NCBI GenBank assembly: GCA_964017145.1
Contig: OZ024849.1
Location: 1,426,001-1,490,000 of the forward strand
Direction: 5' to 3'
Source: Agrocybe praecox
Taxonomy: Eukaryota > Basidiomycota > Agaricomycetes > Agaricales > Agrocybaceae
Length of the DNA stretch: 64,000 bases
Shown: positions 22,132 to 36,300 of the stretch, one piece after another
Position numbering within the stretch: the stretch's first letter is position 1
Layout: every line of letters begins with the position of its first letter
Notes under the pieces: model-generated
Told to the model about the DNA's origin: nothing
Seen by the model: the letters and a program-made list of their open reading frames with translations, nothing else
Databases searched by the model: none
Position numbers and translations under genes: made by a program

Positions 22132-25100
22132 CTACTGCCAACCACCAAACGCCGCCGCCGCCGTTGTCGTGTTCGTGTTCGTATTTGCATTCGTTGTCGT
22201 CCCCTGCTGACCTGGCGAATAAAGCCTCGAATACTGCGAGCCACCCTCAGCATCGACGCTCATCGCAAAGCCACCTTTCGCAGCAGAAGGAGAAGCATTA
22301 CCCACATACTCCCCACTACTAGCATTGACTCCATACATCCCTGGGCCTCCCGAGCCATGGTGCTGTCCAGGGGAAGACCTAGCACTCGGTGACTGGGACG
22401 GATGAGGATGAGGGTGTGAGTGGCTGCGGGACGGATGAACCTGGACCTGAACACCCTGTCCGCCCATATCCATGTCCATTTCCATTTCCATCTCGAGGTC
22501 GTCATGCTGCTGCTGCTGCTGCTGGCGTTGCTGCCTCTCCGCACGTTCCTGCTGTTCTCTCCTCTCTCTCTCCTGCTCCAGTGCTTGAGCCTGCTGCTGA
22601 GCCTGCACCGCCTGAGCTTGAGCTTGGGCCTGCGCCTGGTACTGTCTCTGTATCTGCTGTGCATAATGCGAATACGCAGCTGCTACCATGTACTGGGCCT
22701 GCTGCTGCTGCTGCTGTGTCGCCTGCTGCTGTTGCTGTTGTGCCTGTTGCTGTTGAGGCGAAGACGCCTGAGCTTGACCATTCACACTCTGCATCTGTGG
22801 AGACGTCCTCGGCGAAGCCTTAGGTGACGTCCTAGGGGAATTGTTCAAAGACGCAGTCGCGCCAACCTGGAGATGCAAAGGCAAAGGCGATAACGGCCCA
22901 CTCATCCGTCGGGAGAGTGCACTGGGCCCCACGACGTTGCCATTGTTGCTGTTCGCAGTCAACTCCGAATTGTTGTTATTCTTATTAACAGAATTAACAT
23001 TCGGAACCACAAATGCCTGAGCCTGGACAGGCAGGGCAGTCGTAGGCATAATCGCCGTTGTCTTCGTGCTCGTGTTCGCAGTAGCAGGGCCCGCACCCAG
23101 CCCATTCGTGTTGAGGCCATACATCGGGTATCCAGTATTGTTCGCACCCGTCAGAGGCTGAGGAGTGCCCACACGACTACTCGCCATACTCACAGGCATG
23201 CTGACCGTACCCCTCAGCGCACCGAGTGTCAGCCCGCTCATACCGAGCACGCTCGAAGAGCTCGCTACGCCTGTCGTCGAATTCGTGTTCATAGTCGTAG
23301 TGCTCGAATGCGTATTCTGCGACTGTGTCCTCGCCATCGAGTTATTGATGTTATTCCCACCATGCTGCCCTCTCTTGCCCAACCCCAAACACTCATGCTG
23401 CCCACTCGCTAACAACGCAAGGCCCTTCGCTCCATGGTCTCCCGTATGTTGATAATGGTACCTCAGCCCATTCATATTCTTATACCGCCTCGCACAGTCC
23501 CCAACCCCGCACGCAAACGGCCTCAACCTCCTCTCTGCCTCAGCCTCGATTTCCCTCAACTCATCTGCAGGTATCTGGGCGAGGTCGTTGTATGTGAGAC
23601 CCAAGATCGACGTGGGCGAGAGAGGCGTGGTGGGCGTATTAGGCGTGCCGGGATTGTTCTGCCCCGGAATCGGCACAGCCGCGCTCCTTCCTCCTCCATT
23701 CGCATTCGAATTCGAGCCATCCAAAGGAGATGGGTACGGGTTTCCGCTCCTCCTCGCCTGCCCATCCGTCCCTGCTCCTCCTCCGCTACCCCCACTCCCA
23801 CCAGCGCCCGACATCCCACTCTCCTCTCTCTCCCTCCTTTTCCGCTCCAACAAATCCTTAACATGCTCCAAATCCTTCGGCGGCGCAAAGCAGCACTGGC
23901 CATGTGTCATATGGTATTTCAGCCCATTCGCCTGCTTATACGACTTGTTGCAGTTCGGCTGGGGGCACTTGAACGGTTTCGAGAGGAGGATCGATGTTCC
24001 GGAGTGGCTCATCCCTTGGCCCTGTCCTCCTTGACCACCAGCAGAAGGCCCAGAACGCGAGCCCATCGGTCCTTGCGACTGAGTAGCCCCAATGGCAGAA
24101 GCCACCGCGCTCGACGTCGCCCCCGTCGCACCACCACCAACACCAGCTGACGAAGATGACGCGGACATCGAAGGGGGGTACATATTCCCCATACTCGTAG
24201 TAGCAGACGGTGTCGGCGGTGCAGTCGCCGCCTGCAAATTCTGCAGCGTACCCAGGCTCAACCTCGCCTTATTCGTGATCGTCCCGCTGGGCAAAATGCT
24301 AATCTTGCCCGGCTTCCTATTCGCCGCTTGCTGGGACGACGAAGGGCTCTTCGACTTTTTCTTCGTAGCTGACAACGAACCATCCTTGCGGTTTTGTCTA
24401 CTCTTTCCTTTTTCCTTGCCACCAGGGGAGGACAACGACACTTCACTCCCATCTTCGTCGGTAATACCCCCTTCTTCCTCTCCGTGTCCATTACCCTCCC
24501 CAGGCAAGCTCGTCGTGCTCGCAAAGAGCAGGGCAGGCGGAACACATCCACCACCGGGAATCATGCCCATACCCATGCCTCCATTCTGCACGTCCCATCC
24601 ATTACTCTCCATGCCCATCATCCCACCGCTACTCCCACTCCCCGCTGAGCCCGACACACTGTTCCCATTCGCATCCACCTGTACCACGCTCGCCTCGTCC
24701 ATCGTCGCACCGTTGAACTGCGCCCCAGGCATACAGCTCGAATAGTCCGAGGCGAAGCGCGCGTACGCATTGAACGCCGCTTCCGGGTGGTCCACCACCA
24801 GCGTGTTATGCCCCGATCCTTCAGCCGCAGTCGAGCGCGGGAAGAGGTTGCCTACACCCACACCGTTGAGGTTCAGGTTCAGCGCGAGGGTGGGACGCTG
24901 TTGCTGTTGTTGGTTTTGCGTCCCATTTTGATTTTGGTTTTGGTTTTGGTTTTGTTGTTGATTGTGATTGAAATTATGTTCCGACGAGGAAGAATACTGT
25001 CCTCCGTTCAAGGATGAAGGCGAGCTTTGTCTGGTAGAAGCACTGGAGCTTGGGGGATACGCCGAGCTCGATAAAGGCGAAGGTGGGGCAGAGATATATG

Positions 25101-26201
25101 GGCTGTGGAGATGATGCTGTCCGTGTGTCCCATATCCGTGCTGTTGGAGCTGGTGCGATACGAACGCGTTGGGTGATGGGTATGCCGATAAAGGCGTAGA
25201 AATGGGCGTATCGGGTGGAGTGGGTGCCCGCGAAGACGATGAAGGTGAAGTAGCAGCTACCGATGTCTGGCGAGACGTGGCCGTCGACGGGGGTGGAGGA
25301 GCTGGGGCGTCGATATCGTCCATTTCCATATCATCCGCTGCGTCAAACGAATACTGTTGCTGCTGCTGGATCTGTTGGAACTGCTGAAACTGCTGCTGTT
25401 GGTGTGATTGGGCATCGGAAGAGGACTGTGTGGGTAGTTCATGCACGGTTGGGTTGAATGGAACCTGAATCTGGGCATGTCTCTGAGCAGATCCTGGCTG
25501 GAGGACGACGATGTGAACTTCCTCGAAATGTTCAAGAAGAGCATGAAGATCTGTGAGGTGCTGACCACAGCAGGTGTAATTTCGGCACTGATAAGATTCG
25601 AGTCAAAAGTCAAAAATTATAACGAAATAATACACCGGAAATATCAAACTCACAAGTTCGCCCTCGCGATCAAATACATTTAATGCGTTCATGATAGAAT
25701 CGCTTTCAGCCGAAGACGGTGTTCTACCTGCTCTGAATTCGTTCCAGCTGAGACAAGGTCAATAAAAAATATTTTTTATAAAAAAGGTGAGACGCACTCG
25801 AAACTGCCCAGCAGTTGCGCGGTAGGAGATTCTAGAGGAATAACAGTGGACGCACTCCAACTTCCACTTACACCTAGACTCCCAAACTGCATCCCAAAGG
25901 ACCCACCGCGCCATGAGATTGGGGAACCGAGAAAGTGGCGGGTGAAAGAGGTAGGGTTGAACTGGTCACTGTTGTAAGATCCAACATTTTGCATCGAATA
26001 GTCTTGTGATGAATGCTGCTGAGGCATCTGCATGCTCTGAGATTGTGTCGGTTGTTGTGGTTGTTGTTGCATCAGTTGTTGTTGGAGGAGATACTGTTGC
26101 TGGTGGTGGAACTGTTGTTGATTATACAGTTGCTGCTGGCTATGATAGTTTTGTTGTTGTTGAGGAGGAGGAGGAGCGATGGGCTGAGAATTGGAAATCA
26201 T
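22132..26201 (-). CDS. SFP1-like C2H2 zinc-finger transcription regulator
   Basis: Three exons on the minus strand (26201-25798, 25747-25654, 25587-22132) encode 1317 aa with phases that agree. A second in-frame ATG lies upstream at 26291. Exon 1 is Gln-rich and ends in FTRHFLGSPISWRGGSFGMQ. Exon 3 opens with a C2H2-like finger, CRNYTCCGQHLTDLHALLEH followed by FEEVH. Two more fingers lie near the middle: KPFKCPQPNCNKSYKQANGL followed by KYHMTHG, and RPFACGVGDCARRYKNMNGL followed by RYHYQHTGDH. Widely spaced fingers with the (Q/N)NGLKYH signature are those of yeast Sfp1, which couples TOR signalling to ribosome-biogenesis transcription in the nucleus. Long Gln/Ser/Gly/Asn tracts fill the rest; an acidic EMEMEMDMDMGG run is near the C-terminus. 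A broken duplicate lies at 3.5-9.2 kb. Plus-strand frames over the Gln/Ala repeats are shadows. Confidence 0.85.
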
Positions 26202-27330
26202 GGGATGTGCACAATGGCACGGATGATAGTTGGGTTGGTAAGAGTTTGGGCAGGGATTTCTTATGCGCCAAATATCCCACTTTCGGCACAAGTCGGCCCG
26301 TCTTCGCTATATTCTTTAACCGAGCTGGCTCGGTTCATCTCCCTTCCAGCACTGCATAGGTCCATCAGGTCCTCCGAGTCCTCGCTTAAACAAGTTACCA
26401 TCACCGCTTCACATCGCTCGTTTAGAGTGCCGTAAGTGCTCACTAAATAACATATCCTCTTCGTAGTCTGACATTCGTGTGTTCCAACAGAAAACATCAA
26501 CCGACCGATCCACGCCCACAAAATATCCTAAATGGTATACTCTTCATCAGAGTTTTCCTAGTCGTTCTTCTAGTCTGACATTTGTGTGTTCTAAGCATCA
26601 AAAATAAATCTCAATCGAGAAAAAGCGGAGCCACTAATGAGGTACAAATGACAAACCACATGCATGGCCATAGTCAAATTACAGGCGGCGAGCCAAGCTT
26701 GAACAATTCCTCTTTCCGACATATTCACCTTCCTTCCTTCACATATCATATCTCCCATTTCCAGCTTAGCTATCCATCAACGCTGACTACGAGTATTCGC
26801 CTCCAAATATTCACTACCCCTGATAAAAGAACTCGAAATTCCTCACATCCACAACACACCTCTCCTCTGGGGTCTCCGTCGATCATCATCATCATTAGTA
26901 TGATACTAAATATCCTATCTCTTCACATTTCTCCGCATCCTTCCTACGAATTCCACAACTTATTCTACGCTCTTCCCGCTCTTCACATCGGAATAGTCCG
27001 CATCCGCATGGCGGTTAATTCACGTTCATTGATCAATGACGCATGACGCATACACGTCTTGCGATGAATTGACCTTGCTTCGAATTCTTTCGATTGGACA
27101 CTGCCTATATGTACCTGTAAGATCTATGCTATGCATGTCTCTACGTCTATACATGTACAAGCACTGTTATCAAATATTAAATTTACCGGCGGATATTCAA
27201 CGACGTAAGGATGTTTCCGACGAGATCCAACGCGTCGGAGAGAAGATGACGATGATGATAAAAATGGGTAGAGATAGTGTGCATAGTATGGTTATTAGTA
27301 CCATCATCATCGTCATCGTCATCTGACGAC
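26202..27330. promoter_or_regulatory. Upstream region of the SFP1-like gene
   Basis: Non-coding, with CT-rich stretches and a duplicated TCTAGTCTGACATT(T/C)GTGTGTTC motif (a related form near 26461-26489 and 26570-26593). A trinucleotide ATC/GAT run lies at 27250-27320. It presumably holds the promoter and 5' UTR of the minus-strand gene. Confidence 0.4.
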
Positions 27331-30300
27331 CTTCTGGGGATATTTGACTCGGAGGAACGAGGGTGACCACTAGCATATTTAGGTTAATATCTGCAGTTGA
27401 ACGATGAACGATGAACGTTAACGTTAACTGAACGCTGAACGATCACAGGGGTCGGTAAGAATAAATGACGTCGTCAATAACACGGAATACGTACGCGTGC
27501 CTCAACTCCAAAACCTCACCGGCACCTACCACAGCCCAAGCAAAGCGAGGCCTCAGATCTCAGACGCTGGCCGCTGGCCGGTAGTATAGCCCCAGATCCC
27601 AGCACAAGCGACACATACACACGCGCATACACACATACTTACATATGCAGTAACACATTTACCATATTGACGCGCGCGCCGCGTGCGACGACAGCTTAAC
27701 GTTAAATTTAACATTAGCGAATACGCGCATCAGTTTGGCATTCCCCGCCTCTCGGGCGCTGTAGGGCGTTCTCATGTACCCGGAATTTATAACCTTAAAA
27801 TTTAATTTAATTTGACTACTGCGCATGACCATGCAAGTGTATGTACGTCTCTGCTGATTATATGCCAGTAACTGTATATCGTGTACACATAGTACGTTTC
27901 ATATCATATCATATGTCCGCACCTATATAAATATACGTATGGACACCTGTGAGCTTTTGTGGACTCCCCCTCCCCTCCCACACGCGCACACAGACATTCC
28001 CTACATGCGGAGTATGTAGACCGTTTGGCTACTTATGTACCGGTACGACCGATAATTCGAATCGTGTCGCGTTGCTATGCAGCAGCATAGTGACGTCGTC
28101 GTCGTCAATACATAGTATGGATACATACGCGCGCGTGTGTTTAGCGCTTTAGCCCCTAAGTTATCGACTGGCTCAGCTCGACGATAACACACAGTGTATG
28201 TACAGAGCATATATCACACGCCCAGCGGAGGGAGACTACATATTAGTAGAAACCAACGTTGGTCCGCGGTACTTGCTTACATACTTACATCACAGCAAAA
28301 TTCGGAATAGGAGTGGGACAGCCCGAGGACGGCTTCGCGTCGCATGCGCATCCTAGCTTGACTTTCTTACGTTCTTACGTATACGGGTATGTTGCGGTCG
28401 CGAAACTCGTGCCTTATGTATGTACATTCCATCCATCCTTTATCCAGAGAACGCTAGTCAAGAAGACAACTCCAGTACTGTCAGTACACACATACGAAGG
28501 TCCGAGCCCGTCGCGTCGCCCAGCCCAGCCCAGTAAGCAGAGACTCATCAACAGTGCACGAATCAGCTCGGTTTACTTGCGCTCGAATGCACATTGCATA
28601 CGTACTGAGCACTCACTGCATCCTCAACATCCAAACAACTCCTCACCCACCGGGGACAACATTACGTACGTACGTATATATGCAGTTATGTACGCGTCGG
28701 TCGCGCTAAACGAACGCGTACCTCTGCGTGCATTCGTGTGATGGTGATGGTGATGGGCGTAATTGTCAGAGTGTGATGGTCAATGAAATCACGATTTAAT
28801 ACATCACGTACATATCTTTATCAAGCACTTGACCTTTGGTGAGTGACTCCTCAGGATGAAGGTACGGTATGGCACCATGTTTTATTCATTTATTTTACTA
28901 TGTACGTAGCTGTCTTATATCCGCGCAAGGAATTATATCGGATAAAATCCTTCGTATCCCTTTCTCACGGCGTCGGTAAACTATGTGGCTCGTATTTTTA
29001 TCACAACCGCTCTACGAGGCTCGATGTCGGTCCGCATACTAGGACACGGGCGCCTAAAAGAATCCCGCGCGACCTCACGAGTGCGTGCGCGTTTGTGTGG
29101 GCCTGCCTGCACCTTGTGGCAAAGTACACATACATAAATAATCAGTGGGAATCGGAATCCTTCTCGTATAGGAACGCAGGTCCAAGTGGACTTGAGAATG
29201 TGAAAGGTTTGGTCATGGAGACTAACGTTATAACGTACATAGTACTACTTACTATGGCTATGTCATAATGATGAGCTCCGTGGCTAGTTCGCGCCCTTCT
29301 ATTCTGTAAGCGACGTCTGAAATCTGTCAGGAAGACTATACTCGTGGCCCAAATATAAATAGGGGCTCTTGATTTCAATATCATGGGATTGCTCGATCAT
29401 GGTGAACGGCGCCTACTGGACCACTGCTTGACTTCAAACTTCAACGTGAGGCTCCGATAATTGAGAGTAGCAGTACTCGAGCACATACATTGTATGTAGG
29501 TACCTACTACCCAATACGAGAAGACCCTGAGCTCTAGTATTCTAATACCAACCCCGGGTGAGAGAATTCGCCCTCGAGGCTTGTAAGTAGGACTTTCAGG
29601 AACTTTAATAAATACAAACCCTACGGAGTTCAAATATGTTATGTCATGTTACGGTACACATACTGCACTAGACCAGCTCACGAGTCGCCGCAGAGTCGGC
29701 AAAATATCTTACGGCACCTCTGTCGTACAGGGAAAATAAGCTTTCGGGAGACTCGGAAGTCGAGCCGAACCCCTATTCGTATGTTTTGGTGGTTTACAAG
29801 ACACCTTGTGTACGCATGGTATAACCCACACTCTGACGCTGAGCTCTTAAAACGATTCGGGCTCGAAGGACACCCAAAAAAAACCCATAGTGATTCGCAT
29901 TCCATCTCAAAATACAAAGGAAGGCCAACACTAACACTGAAATTACGTATACTCAATTAAGTCAAGCTGACCTACTACTTATGAAAAAGTAAAATAGGAT
30001 CTGACGGAGATTGACCATTGACATTGGAAGCTTTGGAGCCCAGGAGCAGGGATGCTGTGTACGTACACCACTGTCTGATTGAAGCCAAGTTCATTAGGCG
30101 ACGGGTCTAAACCAGACTGAGTATGCTCCCAGGAGTATCCTAAATATCGTGGATTAACTCTGACGGTAAGTGTGTGGAGCGTAGGCTACACCCTATGATA
30201 CGGATGATATGTTTATACAGTCAGTCTGGAGTTTCTCTTTTCACGCTCACCAATGACCTCTATTCGCTCAATTGCAACTCGTACGTACGCCCTCATTAAA

Positions 30301-33300
30301 TAGTGATATATTAGCATGGGATTGGACGATATTTTTGAGCGACCAACGTACGCCACAGTGCATGAAAGAAGGGTACTTCTCCATGTATATCGAGGTGAAT
30401 GTTGCATTCCCAACTAGTCAATTCACATTCACTCTAACTCTAATCCTTGTTTAAGCTAGCCTAATTATTACATACTGCTCATCTGAGTCTGAAAGAGATG
30501 ACGGGCCCTGGGGCCTTGACGATGGTTTGCATTGGTTTGCGGGGTTTCTTCTACTACCTGGTGGGGGTTCACATCACCTATTACAAGCTCCGCAACCTAT
30601 CCATCCTCGGAACTTGGAACCATGCATGCATGCTAAGGGATAAATGAGTCCCTCTCTATCCGTCATCCCGATTCCTTACTTGTTATATCCTTCCGTCTTG
30701 CTGACACTGCTCTCAGTTCACCCAGCACATAGTAGAATAGCCTATAAGTAGCCTCTAGTCGGTTCAAGCCAAGAATTGCGTGCGTTTCAGGCCAGTTCCA
30801 CGTTCGGAATTGATCTCTATCTCCACCCACTGTTGGCAGCTCGGCCGGCCGCCGATCATCTCTTCCTTGCATTCGATCTGTGGACCCATGCGTGGCCCAC
30901 GTGTGGCCGTACGTTACAAATGAGCCAACAAGGATTACCGTATTCGCTGACATACACCCAGCGTGGTATGTCCTTACTAATTTGCGACATTATATAGCAC
31001 ATATCAGCTAGTACACATGAGACTACTCAGAATACGTTGACATGCAGTGACCTGCGCCGTGCGGCGGCTTATGTTGATATACAAGATCGTCTTTCATGCA
31101 TCAATACAAGCGCTTAAAATACAGGAAAATGGTGCCGAGACCTGCACACCTATAGCGCTCAGGCCATAAGTGTAAACATCTACTCACGCGCCTAAATAAA
31201 AACCAAAAAATGTGAGTCGTATCGTCCATATACGTCCTGCATCATGGATGCATCGATGAGTGCTTACCTAATGAATGATGCATACCGCATATGCCCTTGA
31301 AAACCGGCAGATTTGCAGCTATAAGTAATCATCCTGACAAGAGATTGACGTGATGAGTATGTGGTACTATGTATAGACACACCGACACTGATACACCGAC
31401 GGGCTCGTCCCGCTGATCCCCATGTCCTCATTGATTTGATCTGGCGGCATGATGAATGTGATCCTCGGGGGAAGTGTATCCTGATTCCAACACGGCCGGA
31501 TAGCCCTGTGCTATATGAAGGAATTAGATTTTCGACTCGCTGGAAATCCGTGCGACAAAGATGATTTTTATGCAGCACCCAGAATGCGGTGTGTTTATTG
31601 GGCTTTATAGTATTCCAAGGTTCCAGTGAAGTTCCTACTTAAGACGTCGTAACAATGGCATGCCAGCGTCTATGCTATATCAAATACGACTACGGCTGTA
31701 TAAGCGCTTGATGATACCCGACGCTTGCTAATCTGATTAGATTTCAAACTTCCTCCACCGAATTTCTCACCAATGCCATTTAATCCAGACGATTTGTCAT
31801 TTTAAGAGGTATCCACTACTACGGCAGGCAGTACTACCTTCACGAGCAAGCCTATATTCAAGATTTTGAGATTCACTCTGCCTCGTGGCTCGAAGGCTCT
31901 CACAGCGGATGTATAATTAGACTAATTTGAGTATGGTTTCTCTCATGTCGCGCAGACCGCGCGAATCCTAAAGCCCCTTAAGTTCGAATATAGCCTCTCT
32001 TATCATTGAGTTATGCGGAATTCTCAAAATGATTCTTCTGATTCACTTCCATTCTGATTCTGTGGTGTGTTCACTTGGAGCAGGTAGACGTAAGTTATGC
32101 ACCTTCTTTCGCCTCGTTACCTTGAACAACATATTTGAATGATATACCAGTAGTACCAGACTCGGGTATGCTTAATGGTGAATTACACTCGTACACACGG
32201 TACGAAAAGTGGACTCTTAGGAGCCTCTTCCCTGATCAGAATAGGGATCGTTCCTTTGAGAGTACATGATGAGTATCCATTGACTTACTGGCGTTCATAC
32301 CGTCAAGACTGTTTTATCAATATTTGGATAACTCCAACGCACTATCGTCGCCAATTGGCATGCGAAACAGGTACTAACGGCCAAGTTTATATGACGAGGC
32401 CCGCGACCTACAACGATCGACAGCGACACAGGAACCATATCTTGCCTTGAAGATATTAGAGTACTATTTCTAAGTTCCTCCCATATAAAAAGATTAATGT
32501 AGCAACATCGACCTAATTCGAGCGGCGGCGTGTTTTATTCGCTAATTATATCCATCATCCAGAACTCGGACCAATAGACTCGTGTGAGTATGGTTAGAGT
32601 GTCCTTGAATACAAATCACTTGGGTCCGATCTTAACACAGGCGGGATAGTACCATGGAGGAATGGATGACCTTTCTCCGCATCCGTCGGGTAAACCGGGG
32701 GAATGCGAATACGCGCGCTCCCCACCGTAGCAGTGCTGGGCAATGCGTTAGCCCATGCGTAATCGTCTATTTATAAATCTTAACGAACCGATGATGTATT
32801 TGGAGGTCTTCGGTGGACATGACGGTCTTCCACTAAGAATATTACACCAACGCTCGGATAACAGATACGAGAAATGAGAAAGGATATTAAAGATTATAAA
32901 TGTGAAGAAGGAAAAGAAGAGCCTGTGCGAAGACTTTGCTAAGGATAGATAATCCACCTTAATCAAGTTCAGTGCACTTGCAATAAAAGAGTGCGTTCAG
33001 ACTTTCCCATTAATTGATAATAGGATGGACTAAACTAGAAAATAAGAACACACCTGATAGCTAATGTCGAGGATATATGAGCTCAAACTCACGGTGGAAG
33101 AGATTGCGCTTATTTCGAAATAAGAAGGTATCACTGTTCGAAGGTTCGTACCAGTTCGTTCCCTATGTTTTTCATTTACCACTGATACCGTAAGATGGCA
33201 ATGAATAGGAAAGGTTCCAAAGTTCGTAAGGCAACGTATCAAATTCCAACCGATCGTGTCGGAATGGGCTGAAAAAGTCAGCGTGAAACAGACTTGTAGC

Positions 33301-36300
33301 CTAAATACAGGAATCAAGTAATTGTTCGTGAATGAGTAGAGATTACTGGCGGAGAATTGAATAAGAGCATCAGGAGTTGAAATTGGTCAACGTAAAAAGA
33401 CTATGATAGTGCAATCAATAATATGAGGTGCAGATGTATATTTGTTACTTTGCTTTTGTCGCTCGTGGAAGCGTGATATAGATTCTAGACTTTTTTTCCG
33501 AAAGAACGGCTAGACGGCGAAGTGAGCACTCCAATTGGTTTTTAGACTTTGTAGCGTCATGTTCAAGGGCATGACATCCGAGGCGTTTACTTCGCTATAG
33601 TAATGGTTGTGAAGACAAGCGAGCACCTGCTCCATGAACGAGATGTCTCAGCATTTTGAACCGCAGGCGGAAGCAATCTCGGTGAGGCTAAACAATCTCC
33701 AGTCCATTCCGCCTGGGCAATCAGCGACGGTAGAAATGCCATCTGAATCTCCTTACCATTGGCCTACCAAATCTGTCCGAGAAGGTACACGTACCTGTCG
33801 GGAAGAAGTTGGAGGCTGAAATTCAAGACTTGAATTGACGGCAGTTAGCAATTTCTCCTCATGCCCATGCATCGCCGAGATTAGGACTTTCTGGATTAGA
33901 AATACTATCAGTCGACTGCCTATGTCTAGCCCTCGCCGAGGTCCACCGCTAGCGAAAGAGAAAAGATCATGTAAGTCAAGTAATGGTTCGACCGACTTTC
34001 TCTCGGAACCCAGATGCAGCCAAGTTGGAGTGGCTCCCTGCGTTGCCTTGAGGCTTGGAATTCACCGATTCAGAGAACAATTTAGTGTAATCGCATTTAC
34101 CGAAGGCAGTTCTACAAGCTATGGATTTTTCGGAGAGGCGAGAGACGACTTTTAGCGCGTTTGCGGATCTCAAGAAGCGCTGAATAAGACCCGAAACCCG
34201 AAGTCGACGATGTGTAAGCTGAAAGATTCAGAAACGGAGTAGTTGTGACCAACGGAAGTCACGTAACCGAGGTTGGCTGGTCCTTGTGAAACAAGCAGAA
34301 ACAAGCATCAAGCAAAACAACGTGCCGAGGCAGTTGCCGGCGGCACCTTTCACGACTTGCTCACAACTTGATGGAATTTGCGATTGAGCTGGAATAAAAT
34401 TGGCTATCATTCAAGTGCATAACTATGGAGAAATCGTTCTGGAGAAGTTTCGGATCATAGAGATAAGTAAAGAAGACTTGTCAGGATTAACATGCTTTTG
34501 CAAGATTTGCATCAAAAAGTGTACCCACAAACATTCAGGGACTCGGACCTCACTCGCGGAGCCCGTTATTGGCAAATGCATCGAGAAGAACTCCCACGTC
34601 AGGTGCCAATACCTGTTTATCCGAGAAACATGTTAATAAATACAGGTCGCGGGGATTTATTAACCTGTATGTCGAAGATACAGGCTCGGACTTCCCATAT
34701 ATGGTATGACCGATACCTGTATCTTGGAAATACAAGTCGATATATACGCGCGACCGGTATATATTAAGCAGGCTGTGTTTCCGTATCGGCGCCCGCAGTG
34801 TTCTTTTTAGAATACACGTTCTCTTAGTATTGCTATCGATAATCGTCAAGGATAAAGATTGGATCACTGGATCATTGAAAGCGCCCATAGCGGCTATAAA
34901 AAGGTCACCGTTATCTTTATAATTAGCGGGTTCTGGATTTAGAACTCCTTGCGACCCTGCAGTGATTTGTCAGAGATCTAGGAGACTTTTGGAAATTGGC
35001 GGGCTCTAGGAGCCACGTTCATGGGAGGAAAATGAACCCTGGTTAATGGTTTCCCGTTTGAGACAAAATCACTATGCACCCATGCGATATTTTCACTTGC
35101 CACTATTTGTGAACACTCTGTTAGGGTGCTTCCATACCTCGCTGTATGTCAGCTGTAATTGATTTGCGTCATGAGAAAGATATTCGAAATGTTTTGATCA
35201 ATCAGAACAGCGTATACGTACGTATGACCTGGAAGCATGTTAATGACCTTTGGGGTTTCACGTTCCAATTTGACCTAGACCTCCTATGTTCTAGATAGAT
35301 TAGGAAATGTTGTGCTATATCTTCAATTAAACATCTTGTTAAGGTTCATTATCCCCGACTGCTTGGATGTCCCCACGTATTAAGCCGACCAAAAACCTTC
35401 ATGGAGCAAGCCACAAGTTGGCCGCCATAGAATCTCACGCTATGCTCGCCGAGGTAGAGACGGGGATCTGAACATATACAAATCTAATCGATCTTCTCCC
35501 TTCTCCGCATATTCGGTGTATAGCTCTGGAAAGCTTAGATGTCTGATTTTCTATGGGATATGCAGGAAGCTCCTTTAATTATCATTATTTACCACACCGT
35601 ACGAACGATAATGGCTAGTATATTTTTCCCGAGGAATTGGATGTGCAAGTGAATCAAATTGGTTCTGGAAGAAGCAAAATTTGCTCTATGGCCAGGAATG
35701 CATTCATTCAACGGGCTGGCTCATAAACAAGGCTCAGGAGTTTATGTGGAAGCAGGCGGCCAGCTCTCCGCTAAAATAGTTACCGAACGAACGCCTGGGA
35801 AGGGAATTGTAAGCGAGGTTGACAAACCGGTCAACGAAGGACAGAACCTGCAAGCCGAATTGCTCCAGAACAAGAGGACAATGCATTAAATGGTATTGGA
35901 TATGTTATATAGCATGTGGACCGTCTCTCTGGCATTGTGTTAAGGCTATTGTGGGTTGCTTTTGGAGGAAACGAGAAGAACAGTTCATGGTTCGAAAGCC
36001 CACAAATTGGTTGCGACTAGTCCATCTAGTACCGTAAGGGCTCTCTGAGACCTCGTAGCCCTTGCAAGTATGTCTCTTGCATAGTAGAGCTGTAGCAGAG
36101 AGCCTATACTGAATCTGAAGATGAATGAGAGTATTGGCCATTGTTGTTTGCCCTTTTGGTAGCCAGCCAGCACAATGGCGTCGTACTAAAGCCACCATAA
36201 TAAATCGTATTATCATTACATTATTATACGACATGGTCGTTTATATTATATGAATGCCTATGCGGTTTACCACTCGGAAATTGTAGTTTTTGAATGTGTT

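Noticed and set aside
33634..35889. Small frames at 33634-33819, 33835-34155 and 35659-35889
   Set aside because: No recognisable motif, no exon chain and no retroviral-like gag/pol signature.
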